Source: Candidatus Cloacimonadota bacterium
GTDB taxonomy: Bacteria > Cloacimonadota > Cloacimonadia > Cloacimonadales > TCS61
DNA length: 9,911 nt
Direction of reading: 5' to 3'
Assembly (NCBI GenBank): GCA_030596265.1
Contig: JAUVKM010000053.1
Coordinates: forward strand, 1 to 9,911
The notes beneath the pieces are model-generated. The model did no database searches. It was given only the letters and a program-made list of their open reading frames with translations, and had not been told where the DNA came from. Position numbers and translations under genes: made by a program. Below, one piece after another: positions 1-8,400 of this stretch. Within the stretch, counting starts at the first letter, position 1; each line of letters starts with the position of its first letter.

Positions 1-7
1 ATTATTA

Positions 8-3000
8 ATGCTTAGAAAAATCATAATTTCACTCATATTAACTTTTCTGTTTACTACAATATTATTTGCAGGAACAACCGGTAAACTTGCGGGTAAAGTA
101 ACAGATGATAAAGGGAATCCTATCCCTTATGCAAATATAACGATTATGGATGGCGAAACACTCGTTGCTGGTATGATGACCAAAGAGAATGGTTCGTATT
201 TCATTATTAATATTACACCTGGAATATACGAAGTTACATGTTTGCGTAATGGTTTTAGAACCCAGAAAAGCCCCAATGTTAAAATAAGTATAGACATTAC
301 TGCAATGCTGAATTTCATAATGCCACAACAAGCTATTGAGATAGAAGGATTTGATGTGGTAGAAAAAAAGAATGAAATGATTCAACCTACAAAAACGCAA
401 TCGGGTGGAACTATTTCAGCGGCAGAGATGGAAAATATTGCCGTTACACAGATCGAAGATGTTATCGCAATGCAGGCTGGTGTTACTCTTAGTAATGGAG
501 AAATCCATGTTCGAGGTGGTAGATCGAACGAGCTGGCATATACAGTAGATGGAATGTCGGTTTCCGACCCTGTTGATGGTGGTGCCGCTCTTACTATTGA
601 TACAGATGCAATTGCAAATATGGATGTAATGACTGGTGGACTTACTGCAGAATATGGCAATGCTCAGTCTGGCATGGTTAATATTGTAACCAAAAGTGGA
701 TCTCGTGATTATTCTGGAAAGCTTGAAGTTGTTTCTGATCATTTGATCAATTCGGATGATAATGCAAACAGTGATGTAATCAAATTTGCTATTGGTGGTC
801 CGGTATTAAGCCCATTTGTTTCTTCTCTTAGAGATAGGTTTACTTTCTATTTCAATGCTGTGGGAAGTTGGAATGATTCAAGATATAAAGATTTTTATAA
901 TCTGAGTCCTTTTGATGATCTTGATGGATTGATTACCAGTTGGTCAGATTATCAACAATATGATCCTTATGAAGGCAGAGAAGATGTCATTGGATTTGAT
1001 ACAGGTAGCAGGAATAATAATGATTATAATGCAAATTTAAAAGTGAAATATAAATTTAATGATCGTCAGAATATTACATTTGCTGTCCGGGGGGATAAAT
1101 ATGAGCATCTTCCTTTTTCTCATAATTGGAGATATGCTCTAGAGCATTATGCAAAAACTTCTGGTGAACAAAGACAATATATCGCCACATACGATCATAC
1201 AATTGGTTCACAAATTAATATTAAGGTTAAAGCTAGTATGTACGAGAAAAGCGTTTCTCAGTCTCCTAGAGACATTGCCAGAGAAGATTGGTTTGGATTA
1301 GGTATCGAATCTGATTTTGATCTTTATGGTAATAATCAACTAGGAAGAACTGATGGTATTTTCTATTTAACTGAAGAAGATAACAATATTGTTAGTGATG
1401 TTGAAGATTATGCATGGAAATTTGAAACAGTTACTGGAGAACAAATAGATGTTCCTTTTGTTGAACCTGGTACAGTATGGGGTACTTACATTGACGATAG
1501 TAATCAAATGATGCAGTTAAGGACTGATGTTGAATATCAAGCAAATGAAATTCATGGTTTAAAATCAGGATTTGAAATAATAAAGCATACGATCGAGAAA
1601 AATCAGTGGAGAAACCCCTGGGATCTTTCAGTCGGTAAATACGCAGATTATTTGCAAACATGTACACCCGAAATAACCATTGCAGCTGGAGATTCAATTC
1701 CTGGAACGGGAACCTTTGCTCAAAGTGATGAGCATTATTATTCAAGGGAAGATCTCTTAGCGGCTACTATTGCTGCTTCCGGCTTAACAGATGGTTATAA
1801 GGCAGAACCTTGGCAAGGTGGTCTTTATGTGCAGGATGCTATGATTTGGGAAGGATTGATCATTAATGCAGGTGTGAGATGCGATGTATGGTATCTTGGT
1901 GGTGATTATGATATTAATACAGTTAGTTATTCCGGTTCTTATTTAGAATCTATTGACCCGAATCACCCTATGAACGAGACTACTTATAAAATTGAAGATC
2001 CGGAAAATCCTGGTAACCTGATTATTCCCCCTGAGGATTTGTATCCTGATGCATATGCAAAATATATGAGCGCAGTAGACTACCATGAAACGATCACTGA
2101 TAGATTTAGTAACCCACAATTTATGTTTTCTCCTCGTCTTGGGGTTTCTCACCCGATTTCAGAAAAAAGTGTACTGCACTTTGTTTATAATTATCAAAGA
2201 CAATTACCGCAAATGCAGTATATCTTTACAACTGGTAGACCGATAGATGTTGTTACAAATCCAGGATCAAATGTTATTGTTGGTAATCCTGAACTTGAAG
2301 ATCAGACTACAATTACTTATGAAGCAGGTTTACAGTATCAGCTTCATGAAGACTATGTTATGGATATCACTGCTTATTTCAAGAATATATATAATTATGT
2401 TAGTACTGTAGAAGTAGAAGACCCTGCTGATCCTTCGATAAAATGGAATGAATACGTTTCTGAAGATTATGGTAGTGTTCGTGGAATTGATTTAAATATA
2501 AGCAAATTTCTCTCTAACTTCTACTCTGGGTCAGCTGCCTATTCACTAACATGGGCAAACGGTAACCATTCTCAAACCTCTACTGCTAATGACGAGAGTT
2601 TGCGAGAATTTCCTTTAGCCTGGGATACCAGACATAATTTTAGCTTTAACTTCGCATTTATAGTAGGAGCGGGTGAAGAATTCTATATTCCTTTCACAGA
2701 AGCTGTTCTTCCTCTCCATGATTTCTCAGTTAACTTTCTGTTTAATCTTTCTTCGGGCTCTCCATACACACCTGTTGACGAGAATGATAATCTTTCCCTG
2801 GATACTAATAGTCTATTTAAACCATACACTGCTAGTGCAAACTTGAAATTTACAAAAAACTTTGCGTTAGGTAAAGATATGAAAATCAGGTTTTATGCGA
2901 ATATTGTAAACTTATTTAATAAGGATAATTACAATAACGTTTATGCAAAAACCGGTGATCCATTTAATAGTGGGGCAGATTTAGATTTTGATGATGATGG

Positions 3001-3106
3001 TTTTGTCGACCCTGTTACAAGTTCAGTATATAGTGCACGAGATAGGAACCCTGCGAACATTACAGCTGGTAGAACCTTTACGTTTGGGTTAACTTATATC
3101 TGGTAA
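8..3106 (+). CDS. TonB-dependent outer-membrane receptor with N-terminal carboxypeptidase-regulatory-like domain
   Basis: Predicted outer-membrane active transporter that imports an unidentified ligand using energy delivered by TonB. Seen: a signal peptide (residues 1-21, basic start, hydrophobic core, ending LFA|G); a CarboxypepD_reg-like beta domain at about 23-105 (GKVTDDKGNPIPYANI, later GIYEVTCLRNGF); a possible TonB-box region near 112-121 (IEGFDVVEKK); a plug domain at about 126-235 with VRGGRSNELAYTVDGM (168-183) and SGMVNIVTKSG (221-231); then a long beta-barrel ending in an aromatic residue (FTFGLTYIW), as expected for an outer-membrane insertion signal. The length of 1032 residues is normal for Oar/SusC-like receptors. 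An Asp-rich loop (993-1002) precedes the last strand. The start ATG lies 7 bases inside the window, so its ribosome-binding site is not visible; the signal peptide supports it. Thirty-two bases separate it from exbB. The substrate cannot be read from the sequence, and no SusD partner is in the window. Confidence 0.93.
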   Translation: MLRKIIISLILTFLFTTILFAGTTGKLAGKVTDDKGNPIPYANITIMDGETLVAGMMTKENGSYFIINITPGIYEVTCLRNGFRTQKSPNVKISIDITAMLNFIMPQQAIEIEGFDVVEKKNEMIQPTKTQSGGTISAAEMENIAVTQIEDVIAMQAGVTLSNGEIHVRGGRSNELAYTVDGMSVSDPVDGGAALTIDTDAIANMDVMTGGLTAEYGNAQSGMVNIVTKSGSRDYSGKLEVVSDHLINSDDNANSDVIKFAIGGPVLSPFVSSLRDRFTFYFNAVGSWNDSRYKDFYNLSPFDDLDGLITSWSDYQQYDPYEGREDVIGFDTGSRNNNDYNANLKVKYKFNDRQNITFAVRGDKYEHLPFSHNWRYALEHYAKTSGEQRQYIATYDHTIGSQINIKVKASMYEKSVSQSPRDIAREDWFGLGIESDFDLYGNNQLGRTDGIFYLTEEDNNIVSDVEDYAWKFETVTGEQIDVPFVEPGTVWGTYIDDSNQMMQLRTDVEYQANEIHGLKSGFEIIKHTIEKNQWRNPWDLSVGKYADYLQTCTPEITIAAGDSIPGTGTFAQSDEHYYSREDLLAATIAASGLTDGYKAEPWQGGLYVQDAMIWEGLIINAGVRCDVWYLGGDYDINTVSYSGSYLESIDPNHPMNETTYKIEDPENPGNLIIPPEDLYPDAYAKYMSAVDYHETITDRFSNPQFMFSPRLGVSHPISEKSVLHFVYNYQRQLPQMQYIFTTGRPIDVVTNPGSNVIVGNPELEDQTTITYEAGLQYQLHEDYVMDITAYFKNIYNYVSTVEVEDPADPSIKWNEYVSEDYGSVRGIDLNISKFLSNFYSGSAAYSLTWANGNHSQTSTANDESLREFPLAWDTRHNFSFNFAFIVGAGEEFYIPFTEAVLPLHDFSVNFLFNLSSGSPYTPVDENDNLSLDTNSLFKPYTASANLKFTKNFALGKDMKIRFYANIVNLFNKDNYNNVYAKTGDPFNSGADLDFDDDGFVDPVTSSVYSARDRNPANITAGRTFTFGLTYIW
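2984..3013 (+). other. Asp-rich DxDDDG loop in the receptor's last extracellular loop
   Basis: Residues 993-1002 of the receptor read DFDDDGFVDP, resembling the calcium loops of EF-hand or thrombospondin type 3 repeats. The loop falls between the penultimate strand region (FYANIVNLFNKDNYNN) and the final strand (FTFGLTYIW), so it should face the cell exterior. Metal binding is inferred from the acidic spacing only. Confidence 0.5.
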
Positions 3107-3138
3107 TAAAAAATAGAAAATAATCTGGAGGATATAAA

Positions 3139-3954
3139 ATGAGTAAAAGACTTTTAGCAATATTTATGATCTTAGTTTTTGCTAATTTCATGTTTACTGC
3201 AATTGCCTTTGCACAAGAGGAAATTGCAGAAGAGGAAACTGCAACTGAGGAAATTGTTGCAGAGGAAATTATAGAAGAAGTTCCTTTTGAAGAAACTTCT
3301 CAATCTGGTGGACTTGAGATGTTCGCCCGTAAGATTGTCGGCAGCGGGTTGATTGATCTGTTTATTCAGGGTGGATTTGTAATGTACCCGATGCTTCTTC
3401 TTTTGATTTGGGGTGTAGCAACTATTATTTGGAAACTGATCTCTCTCAGTTATGCTAAGATTAATCTTAATGATTTTCTTGGTAAAGTGATCCCGTTGAT
3501 CGAAGGTAAAAAGTATGATGAAGCTCTTAAGCTTTGTAAAGAAACAAAAGGACCGGTTGCTGCAGTTATGCATAATGGTCTCCTTAAAGTAGATAAGGGA
3601 GTTGATGCAGTAGAAAAAGCTATTGAAAATGCTGGTGTTATCGAGATGGCTTTCTTAGAAAAGGGATTTATTCCACTATCAACAACAATTAATCTTGCGC
3701 CTATGTTTGGTTTCTTTGGAACAATTGTTGGTATGATCCGTGCATTTGGTGATATTGCTGCTGCAGGTGAAGTTGAGCCAACTATTGTTGCTACTGGTAT
3801 CCAAATTGCTCTTATCACTACTGCTGCTGGTTTAGCTGTTGCTATTCCAATACAGTTCTTCAATAATATGTTCCTTGGTATGGTAGATGGACTTGTGATG
3901 GATATGCAAAGAGGATCAGAGAAGATGATCGAAACTCTTGTAGAAAATAGATAG
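3139..3954 (+). CDS. exbB: ExbB/TolQ/MotA-family proton channel with cleavable signal and Glu-rich N-terminal extension
   Basis: Inner-membrane channel subunit that, with ExbD, turns proton flow into work on TonB. Seen: a signal peptide at 1-25 (AIAFA|Q); a Glu-rich stretch at 26-52 built on EEI/AEE units; TM1 at about 79-103; a cytoplasmic domain at about 105-175; TM2 at about 178-200 with LAPMFGFFGTIVGM; TM3 at about 216-240 with ALITTAAGLAVAIP. T195 and T228 line up with the conserved pore threonines of E. coli ExbB (T148 and T181). The C-terminus is a short cytoplasmic helix. A strong GGAGGA (3127-3132) sits 6 bases before the ATG. It is followed after 9 bases by exbD. The adjacent exbD, tonB and receptor genes favour ExbB over TolQ; no pal, tolA or tolB is visible. 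The periplasmic extension resembles that of some long ExbB proteins, but its acidic composition is unusual. Confidence 0.93.
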   Translation: MSKRLLAIFMILVFANFMFTAIAFAQEEIAEEETATEEIVAEEIIEEVPFEETSQSGGLEMFARKIVGSGLIDLFIQGGFVMYPMLLLLIWGVATIIWKLISLSYAKINLNDFLGKVIPLIEGKKYDEALKLCKETKGPVAAVMHNGLLKVDKGVDAVEKAIENAGVIEMAFLEKGFIPLSTTINLAPMFGFFGTIVGMIRAFGDIAAAGEVEPTIVATGIQIALITTAAGLAVAIPIQFFNNMFLGMVDGLVMDMQRGSEKMIETLVENR

Positions 3955-3958
3955 GAGG
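3953..3958 (+). promoter_or_regulatory. Shine-Dalgarno AGGAGG overlapping the exbB stop codon
   Basis: A perfect AGGAGG shares two bases with the TAG stop of exbB (3952-3954) and lies 5 bases before a GTG. It fixes GTG at 3964 as the start of the first exbD: the next in-frame ATG is Met17, inside the start of the membrane helix. The overlap suggests translational coupling of exbD to exbB. Confidence 0.8.
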
Positions 3959-3963
3959 CAATT

Positions 3964-4380
3964 GTGTTACGCAGAAAAAGAAAAGATTTGGGTGGTATTC
4001 CCACTGCATCAATGTCTGATGTTGCTTTTCTGCTGCTTGTCTTCTTTCTATCAACTACAAAATTTGATATTAAAAAAGGCTTGGGGATAGTGTTGCCGGC
4101 TGTATCTGACGGCACTCAAAAAAAGGTTAAATTAAAAGATGATAACCTTACTAAGATCTGGATTGATAAGGATGGAATTATAACTCTTAAATCCGGTGGA
4201 AATGAGCAGGTCGTTCCAATGAATAAATTGCAGCAGACGATTCATCAGATCGTAAAAGATAATCCGGATATGGTAATATCCCTGAAAACAGATAGACAAA
4301 GTAAATACCAGTATATGGTTAGGGTTTTAGATAAACTTCAAGCTTCTGGTGCAGAAAAAATTTCTTTATCAACGAATTAG
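3964..4380 (+). CDS. exbD: ExbD/TolR-family biopolymer transport protein, first copy
   Basis: Single-pass inner-membrane subunit that sits inside the ExbB pentamer and carries the proton-binding aspartate. Seen: a short basic cytoplasmic start (LRRKRK), the signature IPTASMSDVAFLLLVFFLST with the membrane Asp at D19 (counterpart of E. coli ExbD D25), a helix at about 18-32, then a periplasmic domain at about 36-138 with IWIDKDGIITL and a late LDKLQASGAEKISLST, the usual beta-alpha fold of ExbD/TolR. The 138-residue length is typical. The start is GTG, the only non-ATG start among the genes here, chosen from the AGGAGG five bases upstream and the need for the basic N-terminus. It lies 9 bases after exbB and 9 before a second, clearly different exbD. 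Confidence 0.93.
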   Translation: MLRRKRKDLGGIPTASMSDVAFLLLVFFLSTTKFDIKKGLGIVLPAVSDGTQKKVKLKDDNLTKIWIDKDGIITLKSGGNEQVVPMNKLQQTIHQIVKDNPDMVISLKTDRQSKYQYMVRVLDKLQASGAEKISLSTN

Positions 4381-4385
4381 GAAGG
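4379..4385 (+). promoter_or_regulatory. Shine-Dalgarno AGGAAGG overlapping the first exbD stop codon
   Basis: The motif begins inside the TAG stop (4378-4380) of the first exbD and ends 4 bases before the ATG of the second. It repeats the stop-overlapping arrangement seen at the exbB/exbD junction, which again fits coupled translation of motor subunits. Confidence 0.65.
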
Positions 4386-4389
4386 TATT

Positions 4390-4797
4390 ATGGCTAATAT
4401 TAAGAAAAGTGCAAGACCAGAAACAGCAATACCAACTGCATCTATGTCTGACATAGCTTTCCTACTTCTTTTATTCTTCATGGTTTCTACTGTGTTTGTA
4501 AGAGAAAAAGGAATACCAGTGAGAATGCCGAAAGCTGCAAGTATAGAAAAAATACCTCGTAATCATTCGGCTACGATATATGTGAACAAAAATGGATTGA
4601 TCTCAATTGATGATTTTGTTGTTTCCATACCTGATGTAAAGTACGTTATGCAGAAAAAATTAGCAGAAGATTTTAATGTACTAACTTGCTTCAGAACAGA
4701 TAAAGATACCAGCTATGGCATTATGTCTGACATTCTGAATCAGTTACGTGAAGCCCAAACTTTACGTGTTTATTTTGAAGCAAAGTTGCTAAGGTAG
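4390..4797 (+). CDS. exbD: ExbD/TolR-family biopolymer transport protein, second copy
   Basis: Second ExbD-type subunit, predicted to dimerise in the ExbB channel and contact TonB in the periplasm. Seen: a polar N-terminus, the signature IPTASMSDIAFLLLLFFMVST with the conserved membrane Asp at D21, a helix at about 20-35, then a periplasmic domain at about 40-135 with ATIYVNKNGLISID and a late FRTDKDTSYGIMSDILNQL. The membrane segment is nearly the same as in the first copy, but the periplasmic domains share little beyond the family pattern, so this is an old paralogue and not a recent duplication. The length of 135 residues is normal. It lies 9 bases after the first exbD and 7 before tonB. 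Tandem exbD genes are known in several Gram-negative Ton loci; a heterodimer is inference. Confidence 0.92.
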   Translation: MANIKKSARPETAIPTASMSDIAFLLLLFFMVSTVFVREKGIPVRMPKAASIEKIPRNHSATIYVNKNGLISIDDFVVSIPDVKYVMQKKLAEDFNVLTCFRTDKDTSYGIMSDILNQLREAQTLRVYFEAKLLR

Positions 4798-4804
4798 GCG
4801 AAAT

Positions 4805-5440
4805 ATGAATAAACGAACAGTTGATTGGAAAGACATTGCAGAAAGTTATTATGATAAATCAGTAAGTTTAGCTATACTGATATTATTATTTGCATTTATT
4901 GTTTCACCTAAAGTTGAAGTAAAACCGTATAGCAGGAATATCAACATCACAATATCAATTGATATTCCACCTGAGATCAGAGAAAGAATCAAACCACCTG
5001 AAGAGACCGTTAAACCGGTAGTTGAGATAATTATAGAAGAAGATCTTGATGGAGAAGATGATGAGGATATTGAAATTATAGAAACTATCGGTGTTACTTC
5101 TTTAGATCCATATGAAGAAATTCAGGAAAAAATTATAGGTAAGACATCTAAATTTGTTGTTTATGAAGATGCACCTTTTGCAATTAAGAGAGCACCATTG
5201 GTTTATTCGACTTTTGCCAGAAATGCCGGTATTGAAGGTGATGTAATTCTACAAGTGGAAGTGTTTACAGATGGTTCTGTTGGAGCGGTTGAAATCTTGA
5301 AATCATTGATGTCAGGTCCTGGCGGATTGGATGAGGCTGCCATAAAGAGTGTTAAACAATGGGAATTCTCACCTGCTAAAAGTGGCGGAAAACCTGTAGC
5401 TTGCTGGGTTACATTCCCGGTTAATTTTTCATTACATTAA
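4805..5440 (+). CDS. tonB: TonB-family energy transducer
   Basis: Links the ExbB-ExbD motor to outer-membrane receptors. Seen: a cytoplasmic N-terminus of about 18 residues, one membrane anchor at about 19-33, a short Pro/Glu linker (IPPEIRERIKPPEETVKP, 54-71), a strongly acidic patch (78-93, 11 of 16 residues Asp or Glu), and a C-terminal TonB domain at about 117-211 with AGIEGDVILQVEVFTDGSV (141-159), LDEAAIKSVKQWEFSPA (175-191) and GKPVACWVTFPVNFSL at the end. The C-terminal pattern matches the TonB_C family closely. The anchor lacks the histidine found in E. coli TonB (H20). The linker is acidic, unlike the Glu-Pro/Lys-Pro spacer of enterobacterial TonB. The ribosome-binding site is weak (AGG at 4796-4798). 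It follows the second exbD after 7 bases, and 20 bases separate it from the next gene. Confidence 0.92.
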   Translation: MNKRTVDWKDIAESYYDKSVSLAILILLFAFIVSPKVEVKPYSRNINITISIDIPPEIRERIKPPEETVKPVVEIIIEEDLDGEDDEDIEIIETIGVTSLDPYEEIQEKIIGKTSKFVVYEDAPFAIKRAPLVYSTFARNAGIEGDVILQVEVFTDGSVGAVEILKSLMSGPGGLDEAAIKSVKQWEFSPAKSGGKPVACWVTFPVNFSLH

Positions 5441-5460
5441 TAAATCTTGGGGGATTTTAT

Positions 5461-8400
5461 ATGAAGATAAGTAAATTAAGAGTATTAATAATTCTAATGC
5501 TTCTTATCGTGTTTACTGTAAGTGCGTTTGCCAGAACTCACACAGAAGCTGTTGCAGATAAGAAATTTGATTCTACACAAGTACATGACCTTGGGAATAT
5601 CTGGTTACGAATTAGTAACTACGGTTTCTTCGGATCATTTGGGGAAGGATGGCCATCACTTGAATATCCGGGAGGTTCATCTATTGACTATCTGTTCGCT
5701 GGCGGATTGTGGTTTGGTGCAAAAAAAGTTAGAAGAGACCATTTGGGGAGGCAATATTACTGGCTTAATTACCCTCCGGAAACGAATGATGATTATGTGC
5801 TTGAAAGTGATTCTCTATGGAATGATAGTTTACAAGTAGTAGTTGATACTCTCGTTAGTATTGGAATTGATGGGTATCATGATATAAATGAACTTTTACC
5901 TGCGTATAATCCATTAGAAGCTTCTCATCTAGGATCACAATACACAGCTCATAATTATCATGATAAAACTGTTACAACTTCTATAAGAGATCAAAGAAAG
6001 GGAATAGATGATGATAATGATGGATTAATTGATGAAGACCCTTTAGGATATGCATTCCCATTCATCCCTTCAGAATTTTTTGGAGTAGAAGGCGTGGATC
6101 CGACAAGTGTATTCTCAGTGTATGGTGGAGAATATCTTCATATTTCAGAATTGATTCATGGAACTGATATAATTATGGATGCGGATAATCAATCTATCTG
6201 GTTCCCTTTAGGATTTGTAGATCTAAGTGATGTCACAAATAATTTATGTAATTTCTCAGAACCAAACGATGATGATAATGATGGGATTACGGATGAGGAT
6301 GGATATCCGGTTTCTGAGCAAGATTTTGTTTCATATTATTATGATTATAGTCCTTTTGAAAACGGTAATCCTGATCCCGATAGAGACTTTGGTTCTAGTT
6401 CTGGCGGAAACAATCATGTCCCACTTAATATTCGTGTTCGTCAAATGAGTTATCAATGGAGTTATGATTACATAAAAAATCTTGTTTATATAGAATTTGA
6501 TATTACAAATATGAATGAACAGGATACACTTATGGATTGTGCTATGGGTATTTATATGGATTCTGATGTTGGTCCGCAATCATTTGGTGGATCTACTATT
6601 GCACCGGATGATATCAGCAGTTATGTTTCCGGTATGGGATACGAATTTGCCTATACTTATGATGCAGATACCGATGGTGGATTGACCACCGGATTTGTTG
6701 GCTCTCGTGTTTGTACACCAAATCCGGAGGAACTAGAATTTTCCTGCTGGACTTATGATTTGGAAAATCCGGGTCCTTATGATTCGGCTCCACTGCAATA
6801 TACAGCTGCAGGTATTACAACAGCTAATGAAAAATATTGGTTATTAACAGGAAGAAATCCTAATGAGGGTTCTTTTATTGATATTAAAGCAGATCCAACG
6901 TATCAGATCGTTCACACCCCAAATGGTACTGATACAAGATATCTTTTTGGTTTTTATGGTGCCCAGTCTCATACCGGTGACACTGATGAGCCCGGTGAAC
7001 CAGGTTATGGAATAGATGACTATTTAGAAATAAATAGTGATGGTGTTTATTTCAAACGTTGGAATTTACCTCCGGGTAGAACAATGAAGATCGTTATTGC
7101 AGTGTTCCCTGGAGACAGTATTTTTGAATTGAAGCAAACTGCTGGATTCGCAAAGTTTATTTATGGAGAAGCTCAAACTCTTACTACAGTTGTTGAGCCT
7201 GATGTTTTCCCTCACTATCAAGCTCCGGAACCACCCGATTATCCAAATATGTACGCCGAATTAATTAATGATGGTAATGCATTAGATTTATATTGGGATA
7301 ATATATCTGAATTTACTTTAGATGCAGAGTTTGTTCCTCAACGTGATGTGGGTTGGCAAGATATCAACCCGGGTATAGATAGTTATGTTATTGGAGCCGA
7401 TACTACAGGCATGCCGGAAGAATACTGGCCAAGTACAATTGGTAATTTTAATGATAATGCAATTATTAATCCATGGACTGCGTATAGACTCAGACATGAT
7501 TTTCAGGGTTATACATTATATGGCAGATCTGGAAGTGGATCACAAGAAGACTGGGTAGAAAAAGGTAAATGGGATAAATATGAGACTGAACAAGATCAAG
7601 AAGATTATTTAGTAAATGTTAATGCTGATACATTCTTTGTAGATTTTGAAGGTGATATAGGAATTGGAGATGCAAATCATTCTCTTCCAAATAGAAGAGC
7701 AATTACCGAAGAAGATGAAAATTATTATCATCTCAGTCAGCAATATGCATTGATACCATTTGATACTAATGTAGATGATTACGTTTTTGGTAATCATATA
7801 TATGATTATACTAAAACAATAGAAACAGCTGTTGCTGATGGTGTAGATGCCTTCTCAGATACAGAAAAAGCTTTATATTTTGCTAATCCCGATCTTCTGG
7901 CTTTACCTGATATTAACGGTGAGGAAATATACTTTGAATTATACTCTAGAAGCATGATCCCATTAGTAGGTTTTGTTAGCACTGGAGTTCTTGAAGATCC
8001 TGATAAAGTATTAGAACTCAAACATAAGCGTCTTTCTCGTAGATATTATAACGATATAATTTCTCATCCACCAAAAGGTATAGAATATTATGTTGCTGTT
8101 ACTACATGGGATAGGGGTTTTCCTTCTCAAAATATTCTTTCGCTTGAATCTGGAAGGGATGCTGATGCTAATATGAAGATATTATTCCCTGGTCCATCTG
8201 CTAAATCAGATATGAATAATATCTACGTTGTTCCGAATCCCTATGTCGGACAAAGTAAATTCGATGGAAGAAGAGAAGATGATTTCACGGGTGATAGAAG
8301 TAGACGGATCTGGTTTGTGAATATACCGGAAAATTGTACTATAAAGATCTATACACTTGCTGGTGATCTTGTTGACAAGATTGTACATCATGGTAGCGAA

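Noticed and set aside
3107..3138. Possible promoter between the receptor and exbB
   Set aside because: The 32-base gap is A-rich but holds no convincing -35/-10 pair or Bacteroidota-type promoter element beyond the ribosome-binding site.
3450..4115. Open frame of 221 codons on the - strand across exbB and the first exbD
   Set aside because: It overlaps two confidently identified genes in antisense, has no ribosome-binding motif or recognisable domain, and its Ser/Ile/Pro-rich composition is what the opposite strand of these membrane-protein codons gives.
3139..5440. Motor genes read as tolQ-tolR-tolA or as the GldL/GldM type IX motor
   Set aside because: The last gene has a clear TonB C-terminal domain, a TonB-dependent receptor is adjacent, no tolB or pal is seen, and the ExbB/ExbD signatures (GTIVGM, SMSD) do not fit GldL/GldM.
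5522..5839. Open frame of 105 codons on the + strand inside the large secreted-protein gene
   Set aside because: Fully contained in another frame of a gene with signal peptide and domains; no separate ribosome-binding site and no protein-like pattern.
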